A stretch of DNA of 64,000 bases. Source: Chaenocephalus aceratus (lineage: Eukaryota > Chordata > Actinopteri > Perciformes > Channichthyidae). The position numbers and the translations under genes are program-made. Shown here in pieces: positions 23,302 to 36,507 of this stretch; position 1 is the first letter of the stretch, and the number at the start of each line of letters is the position of its first letter. The notes under the pieces were generated by a model, which was not told the DNA's origin, made no database searches, and saw only the letters and a program-made list of their open reading frames with translations. The stretch is from contig JAMFTG010000214.1 of NCBI GenBank assembly GCA_023974075.1, positions 131,501-195,500 of the forward strand. Reading direction: 5' to 3'.

Positions 23302-23713
23302 GGTACTTCTACTTTACTCAAGTACAAGATCTGAGTACTTCTACTTTTACTCAAGTACAGGATCTGAGTACTTTTACTTTTACCTTAGAAGTAGATCTGA
23401 GTACTTCTACTTTTACTCAAGTACAAGATTTGAGTACTTCTACTTTTACTCAAGTACAGGATCTGAGTACTTCTACTTTGACCTTAGAAGCAGATCTGAG
23501 TACTTCTACTTTTACTCAAGAACAATATCTGAGTACTTCTACCTTTACTTAAGTACAATATCTGAGTACTTCTACTTTTACTCAAGTACAGGATCTGAGT
23601 ACTTCTACTTTTACCTTAGAAGCAGATCTGAGTACTTCTACTTTACTCAAGTACAAGATCTGAGTACTTCTCCTTTACTCAAGTACAAGATCTGAGTACT
23701 TCTACTTTTACTC
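23302..23713. repeat. 33-bp minisatellite, about 12 copies (unit B)
   Basis: Same two unit versions as at 7763-8566, half the copy number. Confidence 0.95.
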
Positions 23714-26700
23714 TAAAAGTAAAAACTATGCACCGTATAATCGGCCTGCACGTGCCGTTAACCTCCATGTTATCAAAGTCCAGCCAAAGCAGATCTCCTC
23801 TCATGACATAGAAGTCCAACAAATAAAATTAGCCCTCCTAAATGTCAGATCTCTGAATAATAAAACCTTTGTAGTTAATGACCTGATTAAAGAAAATAAC
23901 TTAGATTGCATCTGCTTAGTGGAGACATGGCTTAATAACGACACAGCTACATCAATAATGAGAGAGACCTGTCCACCAAACTATAGCTTTTATCAGCTGC
24001 TCAGAAAGAACCGAAGAGGAGGAGGGGTTGCAGCCAGTTTCTCCTCAACATGTTTGTTCAGAATAACAGAACTAGGTGAGTTCATGTCGATGGAATATCG
24101 AGCCATTGAACCTAAAACTGAATCAACCATAATTGTCACAATATACCGTCCACCTCGACACTCACCATCATGTATACAAGAGTCCTCTGAGCTGATCTCA
24201 CTGTGTTACCAGTTACGATAAGGTGATCCTAAACGGAGACCTGAATATTCATATCAATAAAAAAGCGGACTCCAAAGCTATAGAGCTTGCAAATCTACTA
24301 GATAGCTTTGATCTAACACAGCATATAATGAATGCAACTCACCGACATGGTAACACATTAGACTTAGTGATAACAACTGGACTAAACATCAATAATATCT
24401 CAATAACTGAGCTACCTCTCTCCGACCATCACTGTATATTCTTTGATGCTGAAATGACCCTGACTAAAACTAAAAAAGAAGTCATGGTTCAAAAAAGGCT
24501 CCTTAACGACAAAGCTGTATCAAAGTTCACCGATCTCATCAGACTCTATGAACCACAAAGTCATGACAGCTCTCTGAATGAAATGGTAGAACATCTCAAT
24601 GATGCTCTATCATCTGTATTAAATTCTGTCGCCCCACTAAAAACTAAAAAGAAATCGACAAGCAAAGCCTCCCCTTGGTTGAACTATAATGTTGTCAAGG
24701 AAGAAAAAAGGAAATGTCGTGCAGCAGAGAGAAAATGGAGGAAAACAAAATCCACTATCTGCTGTGAAATCTACAAAGATGCTTTAACTGCCTTTAACAG
24801 AACCATCCGACGAGCAAGGAAAGATTCTGTTTCCAATATTATGACAGAGTCCTTTTCTCCACTATCGATCAGCTGCTAAACCCTGTCTCTGCCCCCCCAC
24901 CCCTTGCTCTGTTTTTTGAGAACAAAATAACTTCAATCAGAGCTAGTATCAATACTAGTGGAGGTGGAGATGAACCCGATCTCAGTAGAGTATGTTATGT
25001 AACCATGAGAAACTTCAAACGCATCACACTAAGCGAACTGTGTAAAACTGTTTCAGAAGCAAACTCCACAACCTCAGACATTGATCCCATCCCCACAACA
25101 TTCTTTAAGCGAGTGTTTGATAGCATCTCCAGTCCTGGACGTCTTCCCTGATGCCTTTAAACAGCTGTTGTAAAGCCTCTATTAAAGAAACCTGAACTGG
25201 ATAACAACACAGTAGCAAACCACAGAGCAATATCAAATCTACCTTTTATCAGTCAAATATTGGAAAGAATTGTCTCAGTCCAAATTAATTCCTATCCTAA
25301 AGAAAACAACATGTTAGAAGTGTTTCAGTCAGGTTTCAGATGATACCACAGTACGGAAACTGCACTCACAGGTAATTAGTGACCTCAGACTCAACTCTGA
25401 TGCAAATAAAATCTCCATCCTTATCCTATTAGATCTCAGTGCAGCTTTTGATACTATTGATCACAAAATCCTAATAAATCCACTTGAGAAGCTTATTTGA
25501 TTCTCTGGTTGCGTGTTGAACTGGATCAAAACATATATCAGAGGAAGGATGTTCTATATTAGTCCAGGAGGCCATACATCAGAGAAACATGAGAGCCGCT
25601 ACGGGATTCCACAAGGGAGCTGCTTAGGCCCATTACTCTTTTCTCTCTATGTGTTACCGCTCGGCGACATCATCAGAGAGCATGGTATAGATTTCCACAG
25701 CCATGCGGATGATACACAATTATACATATCCGCTGAACCAAATGATGTGACAGCCATAAACTCCATTACCAACTGCCTGACAGCAATAAACAAATGGATG
25801 AACGATAACTTTCTTAAATTGAATGAGGACAAAACTGAAGTCCTACTTGTCGGCCCCAAATCAAAAAGAGAGATGCTAACAAATAATCTAGGAAGTTTAA
25901 CCACTTGGATTAAACCGGAGGTGACAAGTCTCGGTGTCATCCTGGACTCAGATTTGAACTTCAACGCCCATTTAAACAAAGTGACCAAAATAGCTTTCTT
26001 TCATCTCAGAAACATAGCGAAGGTAAGACCATTAATAAATCACATGATGCAGAGAAGCTAATTCATGCTTTTATATCTAGACTACTGCAATGCACTATTC
26101 ACTGGTCTCCCCAAGAAAGCTAGACTCCAGCTCATTAAAAACTCTGCAGCTAGACTACTGACGAATACCAAAATGAGGGAACACATTAGTCCTGTCTTAG
26201 CTACTCTACACTGGCTTCCTGTAACTTCTAGAATTGATTTGAAGGTGCTTCTCCTCATATACAAAGCTCTAAATGGACAAGGACCCAGCTACATTGCTCA
26301 CTCTCTAATGAACTACACACACCCGCCAGAACACTGCGATAATCAGATGCAGGTCTATTAGAGTTCACCAGAAAGAGTCATAAGAAGATCGGTGATGCAG
26401 CCTTTGTAAACTATGCCCCAAAACTGTGGAACACGTTACCCAACAATATTAGGGAAGCCATTACGTTGGGCATTTTTAAAAGGCAGCTTAAAACCGATCT
26501 CTTTACCAAAGCATTTGACTGACTTTACACTATTATACTGCACTATTCTCTGTGATGGACATTGCACTATTTCTCTATGTTTTATTCCCCATGTTTTTAT
26601 TTTTAATTATTTTATCCCATTTTATGCTTTGCTCTTGCTGCTTGTTTTACACTGATTTTATGTCTTATTTTTTACTGATGTAAAGCACTTTGAACTGAAA

Positions 26701-26747
26701 TCCCCTATATGAAAGGTGCTATATAAATAAAGTTATTATTATTATTA
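23714..26747 (+). mobile_element. L2-clade-like LINE, unit B copy, inactive
   Basis: Paralogue of 8567-11569 with the same frame break after CYQLR (about 24219) and the same broken reverse transcriptase with SHADDTQLYI. The second segment (24223-24879) reads further than A, to ISC after NIMTESFSPLS, because A lost about 30 bp. Private change: a stop in the GFR motif (CAGATGATACC near 25340). It shares RLYEP and TSKASPW with C rather than A. Confidence 0.9.
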
Positions 26748-26880
26748 CTCAAGTACAATATTTGAGTACTTCTACTTTTACTCAAGTACAGGATCTGAGT
26801 AGGCCTACTTCTACTTTTACTTAGAAGTAGATCTGAGTACTTCTACTTTTATTTAGAAGCAGATCTGAGTACTTCTACGC
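26748..26880. repeat. 33-bp minisatellite, 3' remnant (unit B)
   Basis: Resumption of the tandem array after the LINE. Confidence 0.9.
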
Positions 26881-27489
26881 AAGGGGGGGCCGCCCACTGT
26901 TCAGGCCTGCCCCACATTTTCGCAGCGGCGGATGCCGTGTACAAATCTCGTTTCAATAATTCCCTCTACTCGAAAGTCACATCTAAAACGCGATCTGATC
27001 TAGCTGTGTATATTTTGTTATTTGTTATTGTTATATTCAATCTCATTAGCTATAGGCATTTTTGAAGCTTGTAAAGGGAAGAAGACAGCTCGCCTCTCAC
27101 GTGCCACTCTGCGCCGCTAACCCTCCCTCCCGCTGAAATTATGAATGTAAGGCGTATAGTATATCAGATAACACGGCAGGGTCCGTTACAGTTTTTTAAA
27201 ATCTGATTTCAATTAAACAAAGTCTTAGCTTTCAGAATATTGAACTTGTTTCGGCAAATTCAGATGATAAATACAACTTTGAAGCTTGTAACGGCATAAT
27301 TACAAGTAGAGAACGGAGTAACTTTACGTCACAGCCAACACACTCTCACTCCCTAAGGTCCAATAGCGACTTTTGGTCAGTGTCCGTGGCGTCCAATTGT
27401 GACGCTCCTAGGCTCCTTCAGCGTCATAAAGGGACGCAAATAGCTTTCAACTGATTGCAATGTATTCCCATCTGCGTCGGGATTTGATG
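26881..27489. other. Unit tail, non-coding (unit B)
   Basis: Equivalent of 11703-12324; no gene. Confidence 0.5.
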
Positions 27490-27836
27490 CTCATGGAAGC
27501 ACGGCATTCGTTTGTGTCGGCTGCCCTTAAAGGCAATGTGAGCATCCATTCCCATTGGATAACGGAGAATTGTACACCCGGAAGTAAGTATTCCCCTTAC
27601 TGTCGATTGATTGTACAGTGATATCTGCACTACTCATCGACTAAAAAACACCAGATTATCCTTGTTAATTACACAACATTGATTGGTTTAAATTGTGTGC
27701 AATGCTTTTGTATTTTTCCCCTTCGATTCGGAGAAACAAATATTTTTTATGAGTAAAGGATGGCAGAAGACACTACATTACCCAGAATCCCCAGCTATCG
27801 TTTGGACTACACCATGTGCTCTGTTTGACAAACCCC
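27490..27836. repeat. Left arm of inverted repeat (unit B)
   Basis: Complementary to 31023-31369 and paralogous to 12325-12671. Confidence 0.9.
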
Positions 27837-28117
27837 GTTTTTTTCACCATTCATTCCGATGGCTGGCGTCTATGTCACATGATCTTCACATTTCTCCCTG
27901 CAGAAAAAGAAAACATTGCCGAACTTCGTTTTATTCTCGGTGGAAAATGCCTATTTTAAAGTTAGTTTGGCCATTAAAATGCGTTTTGATGTAATTTGAT
28001 GCGAGAAATATGAGTTGTTATTTCAGATTATGTGTGCAGTGGATGTACATGATCTTTAGTTTGCTAGTTATTACGAAGATTACTTCAGGAAATCGCGACG
28101 TTTTCATTGTTACCAAG

Positions 28118-29301
28118 TAGTGTTAATTTCGTCAGCTATTTTTTAATTTAGTTTTAGTCTTAGTCCTGTGTTAAATTTCCTTTTTAGTTTTAGTCATATT
28201 TAGTCACCTTCATCCTGTTTTTATTTACTCAAGTTTTAGTCGACTAAAAGTCTGAGCATTTTAGTCTTATTTTAGTCGACTAAAACAGTAAACATTTTAG
28301 TCAAGATTTAGTCGACTAAAAGTCTGAGCATTTTAGTCTTATTTTAGTCAAAGAAAACTAATTATTTTAGTCTACTTTTTGTCAATGAAAACGAGTCTTT
28401 TTTAGTCATCAGATTATATAGAACATTTCAGTCAAACTAGTCTAGCCAAAACCAATAATTTGTCATTTTAGTATATAAATAAATAAGATTATCTTGTCCT
28501 TATTTGATGAAAAACACAGGTTGAATGATTAAGAAAGCAGCTTTGCAGAGAGTATCTGGTCAGGTTTGTGGTGGTTTTACCAGCTGTGCTATGGCCACAT
28601 TGCTTCCATTCTGATAAAACAATGCATTCGCTTTTTTTCTCCGCCTCATTGTAGCGAAAATGGGCCCAAATATCACATCGTTTCTTTCTCCCAAGCAGTG
28701 GTGGCTTTAGACTTTTTCGTTGTCAGTCATTTTGACGGACAGGATTGTAACATTTCCGTCATAATCCATTATTATCCGTCGAGTGCACAATGTATCACTC
28801 ACTCGCGCTGACGGGGGGTATTCGGTTAACGCGACCACTGCTCCTAAACCCTGTTGTTGCCATTTTATTTTCTGTTAAATAAGGTTAGTTAGACCATGAG
28901 TTAGACCTGAGTCTTCCTGACAGTTAATATTGTGCCGCTGCCCGGTGTAATTCAAATGTACCGCCGCGCGCAGCACAGAAACAGCTGCTGATCTGCTGCA
29001 GCACCGGAAATGGAACTGCTGGGAGACAAACTGACTATCAGAGATTTAACGTTATCTTTGATAATATTTCGTCTCCTCATTTTTCGTCAACGAAAGTAAA
29101 GAGAGATTTGGTCATAGTTTTTATTTAGTAAACTACATTTTCGTCTCGTCACTTTTCGTCAACGATATTGCATGATGATTTCGTTACAGTTATTGTTTAC
29201 TGCCGTCGGTGCCGTCTCGTCATCGTCTCGTTTTCGTCATGGAAAAAAAGGTCGTTGACGAACATATTTCGTCATAGTTTTAGTCAACGAAATTAACACT
29301 A
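28118..29301. mobile_element. hAT-like non-autonomous element, 1184 bp, 8-bp TSD
   Basis: Ends TAGTGTTAATTTCGT and the complement of the same TAGTGTTAATTTCGT. TTACCAAG is duplicated at 28110-28117 and 29302-29309; unit A (about 12946) has it once. The interior is rich in TTTTAGTC/GACTAAAA and TTTCGTC motifs, and no transposase is present. Confidence 0.9.
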
Positions 29302-29309
29302 TTACCAAG

Positions 29310-31022
29310 GTGGTTGCTAGGGACGCTGCTATCGATATTATTTCTGTTATGTTGTGTAACTGTTTAATGGTGTTATCTTTATTGCTACCCCCTTCCCCGT
29401 CAATGTATAGTGTTGGTCCACAGCCTAAACATATTAGTTTAACACAATCCGCATCTAAAGATACGTTAGTTTCCCCTGTGCAATTCCTGTCTCACATCTC
29501 AGAGCACATTGTCATTAACAAATACCGGAAACAGACAGAAAACCTTTTTAAAAAATAAAATAATACCTTATTCCGAGTGTACTTGCTTTCCTCTTTGAAA
29601 GTCATCACATACCGGCATTGTAATACACGGTTCGGCTGCATTAAATATTACATATCTGCCGTAGTTCTGTATTTATAGAGCCCTGATGAGAAGAGCTCTA
29701 GACAAACATGAGGAACTGAAAACGTGACGTGGATCATAAATATATCAGCCATTAAACAACATCTTACATTTCTTTTCACACAATACGTCTCCTTGCAGTA
29801 TCAACACTAATTCGGCTGACTTTTATATTTGATCCAATTGGTAGATAGGCTGTATTTACACCATAAAGGTGCACAGCTGATATAAAGGGACACCTGGTGG
29901 TTAAAGCATGTTATTGAATTTCATTATTTTTATTATTAGATATTAATAGGATCCTTATAAAGTATATTCATTACTCGTTATTCTCTACTAATAGTTAATT
30001 AAAGACTGTATATAATGACTATTTTGCACATCCCGTTCAAGATTTCAATATTTTAAGGTTTATTGACATATCATATAGGCCTACACAACTATGGTGTAGT
30101 TCTGCACTGAATGAAAAACTTGGGTCGCAGGTTCCTCAACAGTGCATTACAAGACATCTATCAATATGTGTGCATACCTCCAGCAATGTTAACTATGTTG
30201 AAGCACTTATTTTAACTGATATTATACATAATGTATTATACTCTTATAAGATGTATGCAGATATTTCATCTCCGGCCTTGTCAGGTATTGAACAATCAAT
30301 AAATAAAGAACACAGAATTGTTAAATATAAAACACAGAATTTGTGCGATTTTACTAAATGATTTACAAATAAACACCACTGCATTACAACTGTTACACAT
30401 GCTGATGTAACGCAAATGTTCCAACTTGGGATCAATAAAGTACATCTTATCTTAAGCTGATCGTTTGCTATGCCATATTTGCAAAATTTGCCTCTGAACC
30501 TTGACAAGTGCATGTTTCAGGCTTATCAATTAATGTAATGTAATGTAATGTAATGTAATGTTATCAATGAACAAGAGGAGGGGTCACACACATAAGACCA
30601 GCTGTTAAATAAAGCTCTTCTGACCTTAGCTGGCATGTGTGTATATATATTAATGCTCCCCATTATGGGCACGAGCAATTTTCACCCATTTATTAATTAT
30701 ATGTTAAATGTGAGTGTTTCCTATCCCCTAAACCTCCAGGGATGTACACAGTTTAATACTGTTAACTTCTTATTATGGGAAATACGAAAACGTCTTTTAA
30801 AACTACAACTCCCAGTAGAGACGTGCCATAGAGAACATGTTGCGAAACAGAATAGCCAGCATGTGTAGTTCTGGGGACGGGGTGGGGGAGGGGGGGACGC
30901 GGTGGACCCGTTCAAATCCAGTTTTGAACAGTCTGCCGTGGTTCCATCCCATTTCAAGTGCTGTTCGAGGCTCGATAACCCTCGGAGCACACTCTCCAAT
31001 CACAGAGCTTGAGGACTATCAC
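29310..31022. other. Spacer between inverted-repeat arms (unit B), right part
   Basis: Non-coding, matches 12955-14661. It includes a TAATG pentamer run at about 30534-30560. No gene. Confidence 0.5.
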
Positions 31023-31369
31023 GGGGTTTGTCGAACAGAGCACATGGTGTAGTCCAAACGATAGCTGGGGATTCTGGGTAGTGTAGTGTCTTCTGCCATC
31101 CTTTACTCCGAAAAAAGATTTGTTTCTCCGAATCGAAGGGGAAAAATACAAAATCATTGCACACAATTTAAACCAATCAATGTTGTGTAATTAACAAGGA
31201 TAATCTGGTGTTTTTTAGTCGATGAGTAGTGCAGATATCACTGTAAAATCAATCGTCAGTAAGGGGAATATTTACTTCCGGGTGTACAATTCTCCGTTAT
31301 CCAATGAGAATGGACGCTCTCATTGCCTTTAAGGGCAGTCGACACAAACGAATGCCGTACTTCCATGAG
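31023..31369. repeat. Right arm of inverted repeat (unit B)
   Basis: Complementary to 27490-27836. Confidence 0.9.
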
Positions 31370-31755
31370 TGTCCATAGAAGCATATGGACATCCCGGAAA
31401 GCTGAAAATGGACGCTAAGGGCCCCCCCCTTGCGTTGAAAATGGACTCTAAGGCCCCCCCCCCTTGCGTTGGAAAAAGCCGGCAGGGGACTTGACATAAC
31501 GTCAACATAGGCCGACCTGGGAGTGAGGATGTGTTGCTAAAAGAGGTGTCGACCAGCTGGGGCAACAAGAAAATCGGCGTAATCGAGTGTGGCTATTACA
31601 AAATAAATCATTAGGTCGGGGTTTGCGGTTATTTCTCCACTGTTAACAATACCGTGTAGCTGTCACGCTTTGAAAAGACGAAACCAACCGTGACATCTTC
31701 ACGTCTCCCAGCAATGGTAAAGCATCACATGTTCACGTCTCGGCGTGATACCGGG
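31370..31755. other. Tail sequence present only at the B/C junction
   Basis: Sequence missing from the A/B junction, including two AAAATGGACnCTAAGG-CCCCCCC-TTGCGTTG repeats at about 31405-31471. No gene. It is probably the complete right end of the ancestral unit. Confidence 0.5.
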
Positions 31756-32024
31756 TTGGTTTTAGGAACTGTATGTGCGTGTTTGTGGTGTAGGTGTGTG
31801 TGGTACAGTGTGTGCTTAGATGCAGCGGACAGACAGGTATCAGTTGGTTTGGTGTCCTCTGCTTACTTTTAATACTTGTAAATAAAACTTTTGGCCCGTA
31901 ATTTATTTCCCTCATTGTAGCGACCAGAGAGGGGGGGGGGTATATCCAGTCTCTGATAGTGTTACGTTATTATGAGAGTGCTCTGTTTGATTCTGAAATG
32001 GTATATATTTATATAAATATATAT

Positions 32025-32060
32025 GTGTGGGTGTGTGTGTGTGTGTGTGTGTATGTGTGT
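32025..32060. repeat. (GT)n microsatellite
   Basis: Dinucleotide run, orthologous to 2466-2492, with GG and TA interruptions. Confidence 0.9.
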
Positions 32061-32230
32061 GTCCACATCTGTAGCCTGTTATTGTCTCATTATACCGCAC
32101 TGTGAATGAATTAAAAGTAAATATATAAGTGGTCATGAACACATTTGTCCTTCAGACAGAGGGCTGCTGTGCCTTCTGTCATCATTAATGGACGTCTCTT
32201 TAAAATGACCGCTCAGAGGAGAGGAGTTCT

Positions 32231-33030
32231 CATTTCTCTAACCGCCTTCTGCTTCCCCTCCTCTCTCCTCGGCTCCCCTCCTCGACTCCTCCGTTCGCAT
32301 CTCCTGTGGGCGGGACTAAGTCTCGAGGATAGGAGTCGAGGAGGGGAGTCAACTCGTGAATTATTTAGTATTTCAACAAAAAAATAAACTACCAAGCAGC
32401 AAAGCCAATAATGCTATTAAAAATAGCTCCACCTTTGCTTCAATACTAAGGTGATGAACAAATTGAAAAATACATAATTATAACAAATATGATTTATTAA
32501 TAAATGAGAACTTTTACATTTGTAGATGTAGATGTACCCTATTATCTCTTACAACAACAAAAAACAACATCTTGGACATAACCGCAAGACTGTAACCTCT
32601 TCACATTCTGTTGAGATTGTGAGTCAATTACTAGCCATGTCTCACACATTGCTGTTTTGAATCATTACTATGTGGATGACAGTTGAACTGGATGATGTAA
32701 CATGTATGCCATCTGCTGGAAAGAAGACGTATCGCTCTGTTGGCGTCGTTTGGACAACAAAAGCAGAGTGAAGCTCTCATACCATAAACAACCTTTGAGT
32801 ACAGACACCGTCCTGCAGAGAGCACACAGCCCAACAGCACGTTGTTGGTCTAGCGTCATTTTACAAAACGTTTGCATTAAGACACTAAGACTAGCTGGTC
32901 CATTGTAAAGGTCAGTCCACCTTAAATGAGCAGTGGTTCATCAACAGTCAGTGGAATACATCAGAATGACAAAAACATGAAACATATTGCCCACAGACAG
33001 ATTTCTCTCAGGTGTGAACTGTCATAAGAC
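32231..33030. other. 3' flank of zinc-finger gene C with internal deletions
   Basis: The hairpin's right foot and the GC-rich segment are deleted: GGAGGGGAGTC joins directly to AACTCGTGAATT. A second gap near 32530 removes about 110 bp present in A, B and D. No gene. Confidence 0.5.
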
Positions 33031-34752
33031 TTATTCATTGTCCTCTCCATCGGCTTCTGTTTCCATGTGTTCAGCTGAGCTGCTGACTGGAGGCTCTGCC
33101 TCTCCGTTATCCTCAGTTTGAATGTCATTAAGCCGTGAGGACTGACGACCAACACACTTGTGCCTTTTGAAAACACCACGCCATTTAAATCTTTTGTCAC
33201 AAACATTGCAGCTGTATATTTCCTCTCTTGTGTGGACTCTCATGTGTTTCTTTAAACTTCCACTATGTGAAAAAGCTTTCTTACAAACTGAGCATTTGAA
33301 TGGTTTATCTCCTGTGTGGACTCTCATGTGTGTCTTTAAACTTCCACTATGTGAAAAAGCTTTCTTACAAACTGAGCATTTGAATGCTTTCTCTCCTGTG
33401 TGGACTCTCATGTGTGTCTTTAAATATCCACTCTGTGAAAAAGCTTTCTTACAGACTGAGCATTTGAATGGTTTATCTCCTGTGTGGACTCTCATGTGTG
33501 TCTTTAAATATCCACTCTGTGAAAAAGCTTTCTTACAGACTGAGCATTTGAATGCTTTCTCTCCTGTGTGGACTCTCATGTGTTTCTTTAAACTTCCACT
33601 ATGTGAAAAAGCTTTCTTACAGACTGAGCAGCTGAGTGATCTCTCTCCTGTGTGGACTCTCATGTGTTTCTTTAAATTTCCCCTAAGTGAAAAAGCTTTC
33701 TTACAAACTGAGCATTTGAATGGTTTCTCTCCTGTGTGGACTCTCATGTGTTCCTTTACAGTTTCCTTCCGTGAAAAAGCTTTCTTACAGACTGAGCATT
33801 TGAATGGTTTCTCTCCTGTGTGGACTCTCATGTGTGTCTTTAAATGTCCACTCTGTGAAAAAGCTTTCTTACAAACTGAGCATTTGAATGCTTTCTCTCC
33901 CGTGTGGACACTCATGTGTTGATCTAGATCTTTTCTATCTCTAAAAGCTTTCTGACAGACTGAGCAGCTGAATGGTTTCTCTCCAGCACTACGTCGGGGA
34001 TCACTGACAGATTCTTGTCTATGTTTCAGTGAGCTTGAGCCTGAGGCCGGTTCTCTGGTCTCCTTCCAATCAGCACTGTCTTCAGCGTCAGGTTCAGAAG
34101 AGTCTTCAGTGTCTTCAGAAGAGTCTCCAGTGTGGTCCTCAGTCTTTGGTTGTAAACTGCTCTCTGGATCTGAGTTCCTGGTTGGTTCTGGTCCTCCACA
34201 GTCCTCTCCATCAGCTTCTGTTTCCATGTGATCAGTTTGTCTTTGATGAGGCTGAGAGGACTGAGGTTTCTCTTCATCATCTTCACTCTTCACAGGGTCA
34301 GGAGTGAAAGTGGACTTGGTGATATCAGCCTCCTCCAGCTCCTGAAGCTGTTCCCCCTCCTGTTCCTGCTTAATGTGTGTTGGGTGCTCTGGGTCCTCCT
34401 GGTCCAGGCTGGTGCTCCCCTCCTGCTGGTCAGGGGGAGGCTCTTCTTTAACCACCACCAGCTGCTGGACATCTGCTCTGTGTTTCCGAAGCTGAGGCTG
34501 TAAAACAGCGTCCAGTAGTTTCTGGAGTCTCTCGTTCTCCTCGTTGGAAAGAGACAGCTCCTCCTCGAGCTCTGCTATTGTTTGTTCAAACAGAGCAAAT
34601 ATCTCTTCATTAGCAGCAGTGACTCGCTGCTTCTTCAACGACAGCAGCATCTGGACTTTACTCATGTTTCCTAGATCACCTTTTCCTGCAGACTCCGTTA
34701 AACACACCGTTTCTCTCTCCGTCAAACTCTCAATCTGACTAGTGTTGCTCAC
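33031..34752 (-). CDS. C2H2 zinc-finger protein, unit C (573 aa, 9 + 1 fingers)
   Basis: Intronless paralogue. The N-terminus has SLTER (as in D) and PEHPTH in the linker. Nine regular fingers occupy 262-513 and the C2HC finger 514-533; the acidic 40-residue tail is complete. Helix contacts (-1,2,3,6): DKDQ, QGHT, RETE, LGNK (from SLRGNLKK, position -1 L), HGSK, QGYT, QGYT, HGST, HGSK. Finger 1 (FRDRKDLDQH) is shared only with D. Two linkers read TGDKPF. The pairs of QGYT and HGS-type fingers suggest block duplication of two fingers. Intact zinc ligands throughout make this, with gene A, the best-preserved reading frame. DNA target unknown. Confidence 0.88.
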   Translation of the reverse strand: MSNTSQIESLTERETVCLTESAGKGDLGNMSKVQMLLSLKKQRVTAANEEIFALFEQTIAELEEELSLSNEENERLQKLLDAVLQPQLRKHRADVQQLVVVKEEPPPDQQEGSTSLDQEDPEHPTHIKQEQEGEQLQELEEADITKSTFTPDPVKSEDDEEKPQSSQPHQRQTDHMETEADGEDCGGPEPTRNSDPESSLQPKTEDHTGDSSEDTEDSSEPDAEDSADWKETREPASGSSSLKHRQESVSDPRRSAGEKPFSCSVCQKAFRDRKDLDQHMSVHTGEKAFKCSVCKKAFSQSGHLKTHMRVHTGEKPFKCSVCKKAFSRKETVKEHMRVHTGEKPFKCSVCKKAFSLRGNLKKHMRVHTGERSLSCSVCKKAFSHSGSLKKHMRVHTGEKAFKCSVCKKAFSQSGYLKTHMRVHTGDKPFKCSVCKKAFSQSGYLKTHMRVHTGEKAFKCSVCKKAFSHSGSLKTHMRVHTGDKPFKCSVCKKAFSHSGSLKKHMRVHTREEIYSCNVCDKRFKWRGVFKRHKCVGRQSSRLNDIQTEDNGEAEPPVSSSAEHMETEADGEDNE

Positions 34753-34762
34753 GTGTTTCCAG

Positions 34763-35100
34763 CTAGTATGCTAAGCTAGCTCCTATAGTCCGAGGTAAAC
34801 GCTCCAGAAAAAAGAGCACAGAGTCCATTCGGAGGTTTATCCAGACACACAGATGATGGATCAGTAGAGCTGGAGCTCACACACACTTTCTCAGGAACAC
34901 AGAGAGATAATCGAAGCGACGAGACGCAGCATGCAGGGCTCGAGTTATGTGTGAGCTCCGGTCTTGCCTCTTCCTGATATATGATATCTCGGGTTTCCAA
35001 CGAACTGTTGCTCTCTGCTCGCCACAGCGGCTATTTATATCCACCAGCTGCTCTCTGATTGGCCATCAACGAGCGTATAGACGATCGTCCAATCAGAAGG
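34763..35100 (-). promoter_or_regulatory. Core promoter and uORF of zinc-finger gene C
   Basis: CCAAT boxes at 35089-35093 and the complement of 35057-35062. The TATA box is TATAAATAG here (complement of 35032-35040), shared with D, versus TATAAAG in A and B. The 21-codon uORF is at 34828 to 34763. Confidence 0.6.
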
Positions 35101-36455
35101 GAGCTCACGTTGGCAAGGCTCTTTATGCGGCTTATTTAAAAATAAAACAGGACACATTTAACCAGACCATAACCCTTAATATAAAAAGTGTTTGATAAAT
35201 AATCCCACAGAAACACTTGTTGACATTTTCAGTGCATCCAGAGAATGTTAATTCTATTCAAATGTGTTAAGTTTGTAAGGTTTAAACACATTAATATGAA
35301 AACAATCCCTTAAACTAAAATGTGACAAATCCAATCCAAATGACTGCGATATATTCCCTGTACTGAAGTAATACTAAAAAAACACAATATCTGCATGAAA
35401 ACAGTACACTGTACGGTTAATGAAACATTAAGAGGCAAACAAACATAACATGTAAGTCGCTTTGGATAAAAGCGTCTAACACGTAACATGTAATGTAATG
35501 ATAAGCTTTCAGAGGTGCACCAATCAGGGGGCTGCAGGTCTGGAAACAGGAGCTGTAGCAGTTGGCTTTGTCCTGTAAACACATCCTGAAGTTGACCTGT
35601 TGTCTAATGAAGTGGTGGAACACGCTGGAGATACCTGGCTGCATTACAAAGTGAATATCTATTTCCAGAGAAATATAGAATGTTTGGAAGTGTTTGGAAA
35701 GAGCTCAAACACAGATCAATACATAGCAAGCACACCATCTGTCAGGTGTGGCATGACAACATACAGTATCATATCAAACAGGGATTTGAAGCCACTGCAA
35801 TATTTCACATGTCAAATTCTGACGGCGTGAAAAAGCATGCAGACATCGTTGCTGAGGTGATAATACCTCCAGTTATTAACTGTTAAATCAAACGTTTATT
35901 CATGTTCAGCATTTGTAATGACTCAATACATGCATTAGATATTATGCATATAGATATCACAATAACTATTTATGTTCAAACACATGACTACAAAAAGAGA
36001 AATAAAACATATAGCCTAAATCATAGAAACAAATGTATAACAATAATGTAATATTCTATTGGAAAGCATTTAACTCTCCTCTTGCTATGAAATAAACAAA
36101 GTACTGTAGTAATCAACTATTTCAAATGTATAGTAGAAAGTAGAATCGACAAGGAGTACTGCAGCAAAACATTATTAATGACAATTGATGAATTAAAACA
36201 ACACAGTAAACACAGAGTTACCCAAGATGTTTTTAATAGATTAGAATAGAATATTATCGCTATTGTCATCGTGCAAAGATAACAACATTTATTTGGCCTC
36301 TTTCACTGCAGTTATACAAATAAACACAAATACATTAATACATAAAAGCAACAATGCAATACAATTCTATGTCAATGTGTATATTTACATAGTGCCAACA
36401 GACGCTAGAAAAATATCCATACATAATTGTGGTTGAAGTCTTTGAGGAGTGGAGT

Positions 36456-36507
<52 letters not shown>

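Larger units (their letters stand above)
15028..31755. repeat. Segmental duplication unit B
   Basis: Same order as unit A, without the SWIM exons. It is longest because of four private insertions: 18997-20556, 21396-21916, 22175-23199 and 28118-29301. The right end is near 31755, where GGTTTTAGGAACTGTATGTG begins unit C. Confidence 0.9.
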
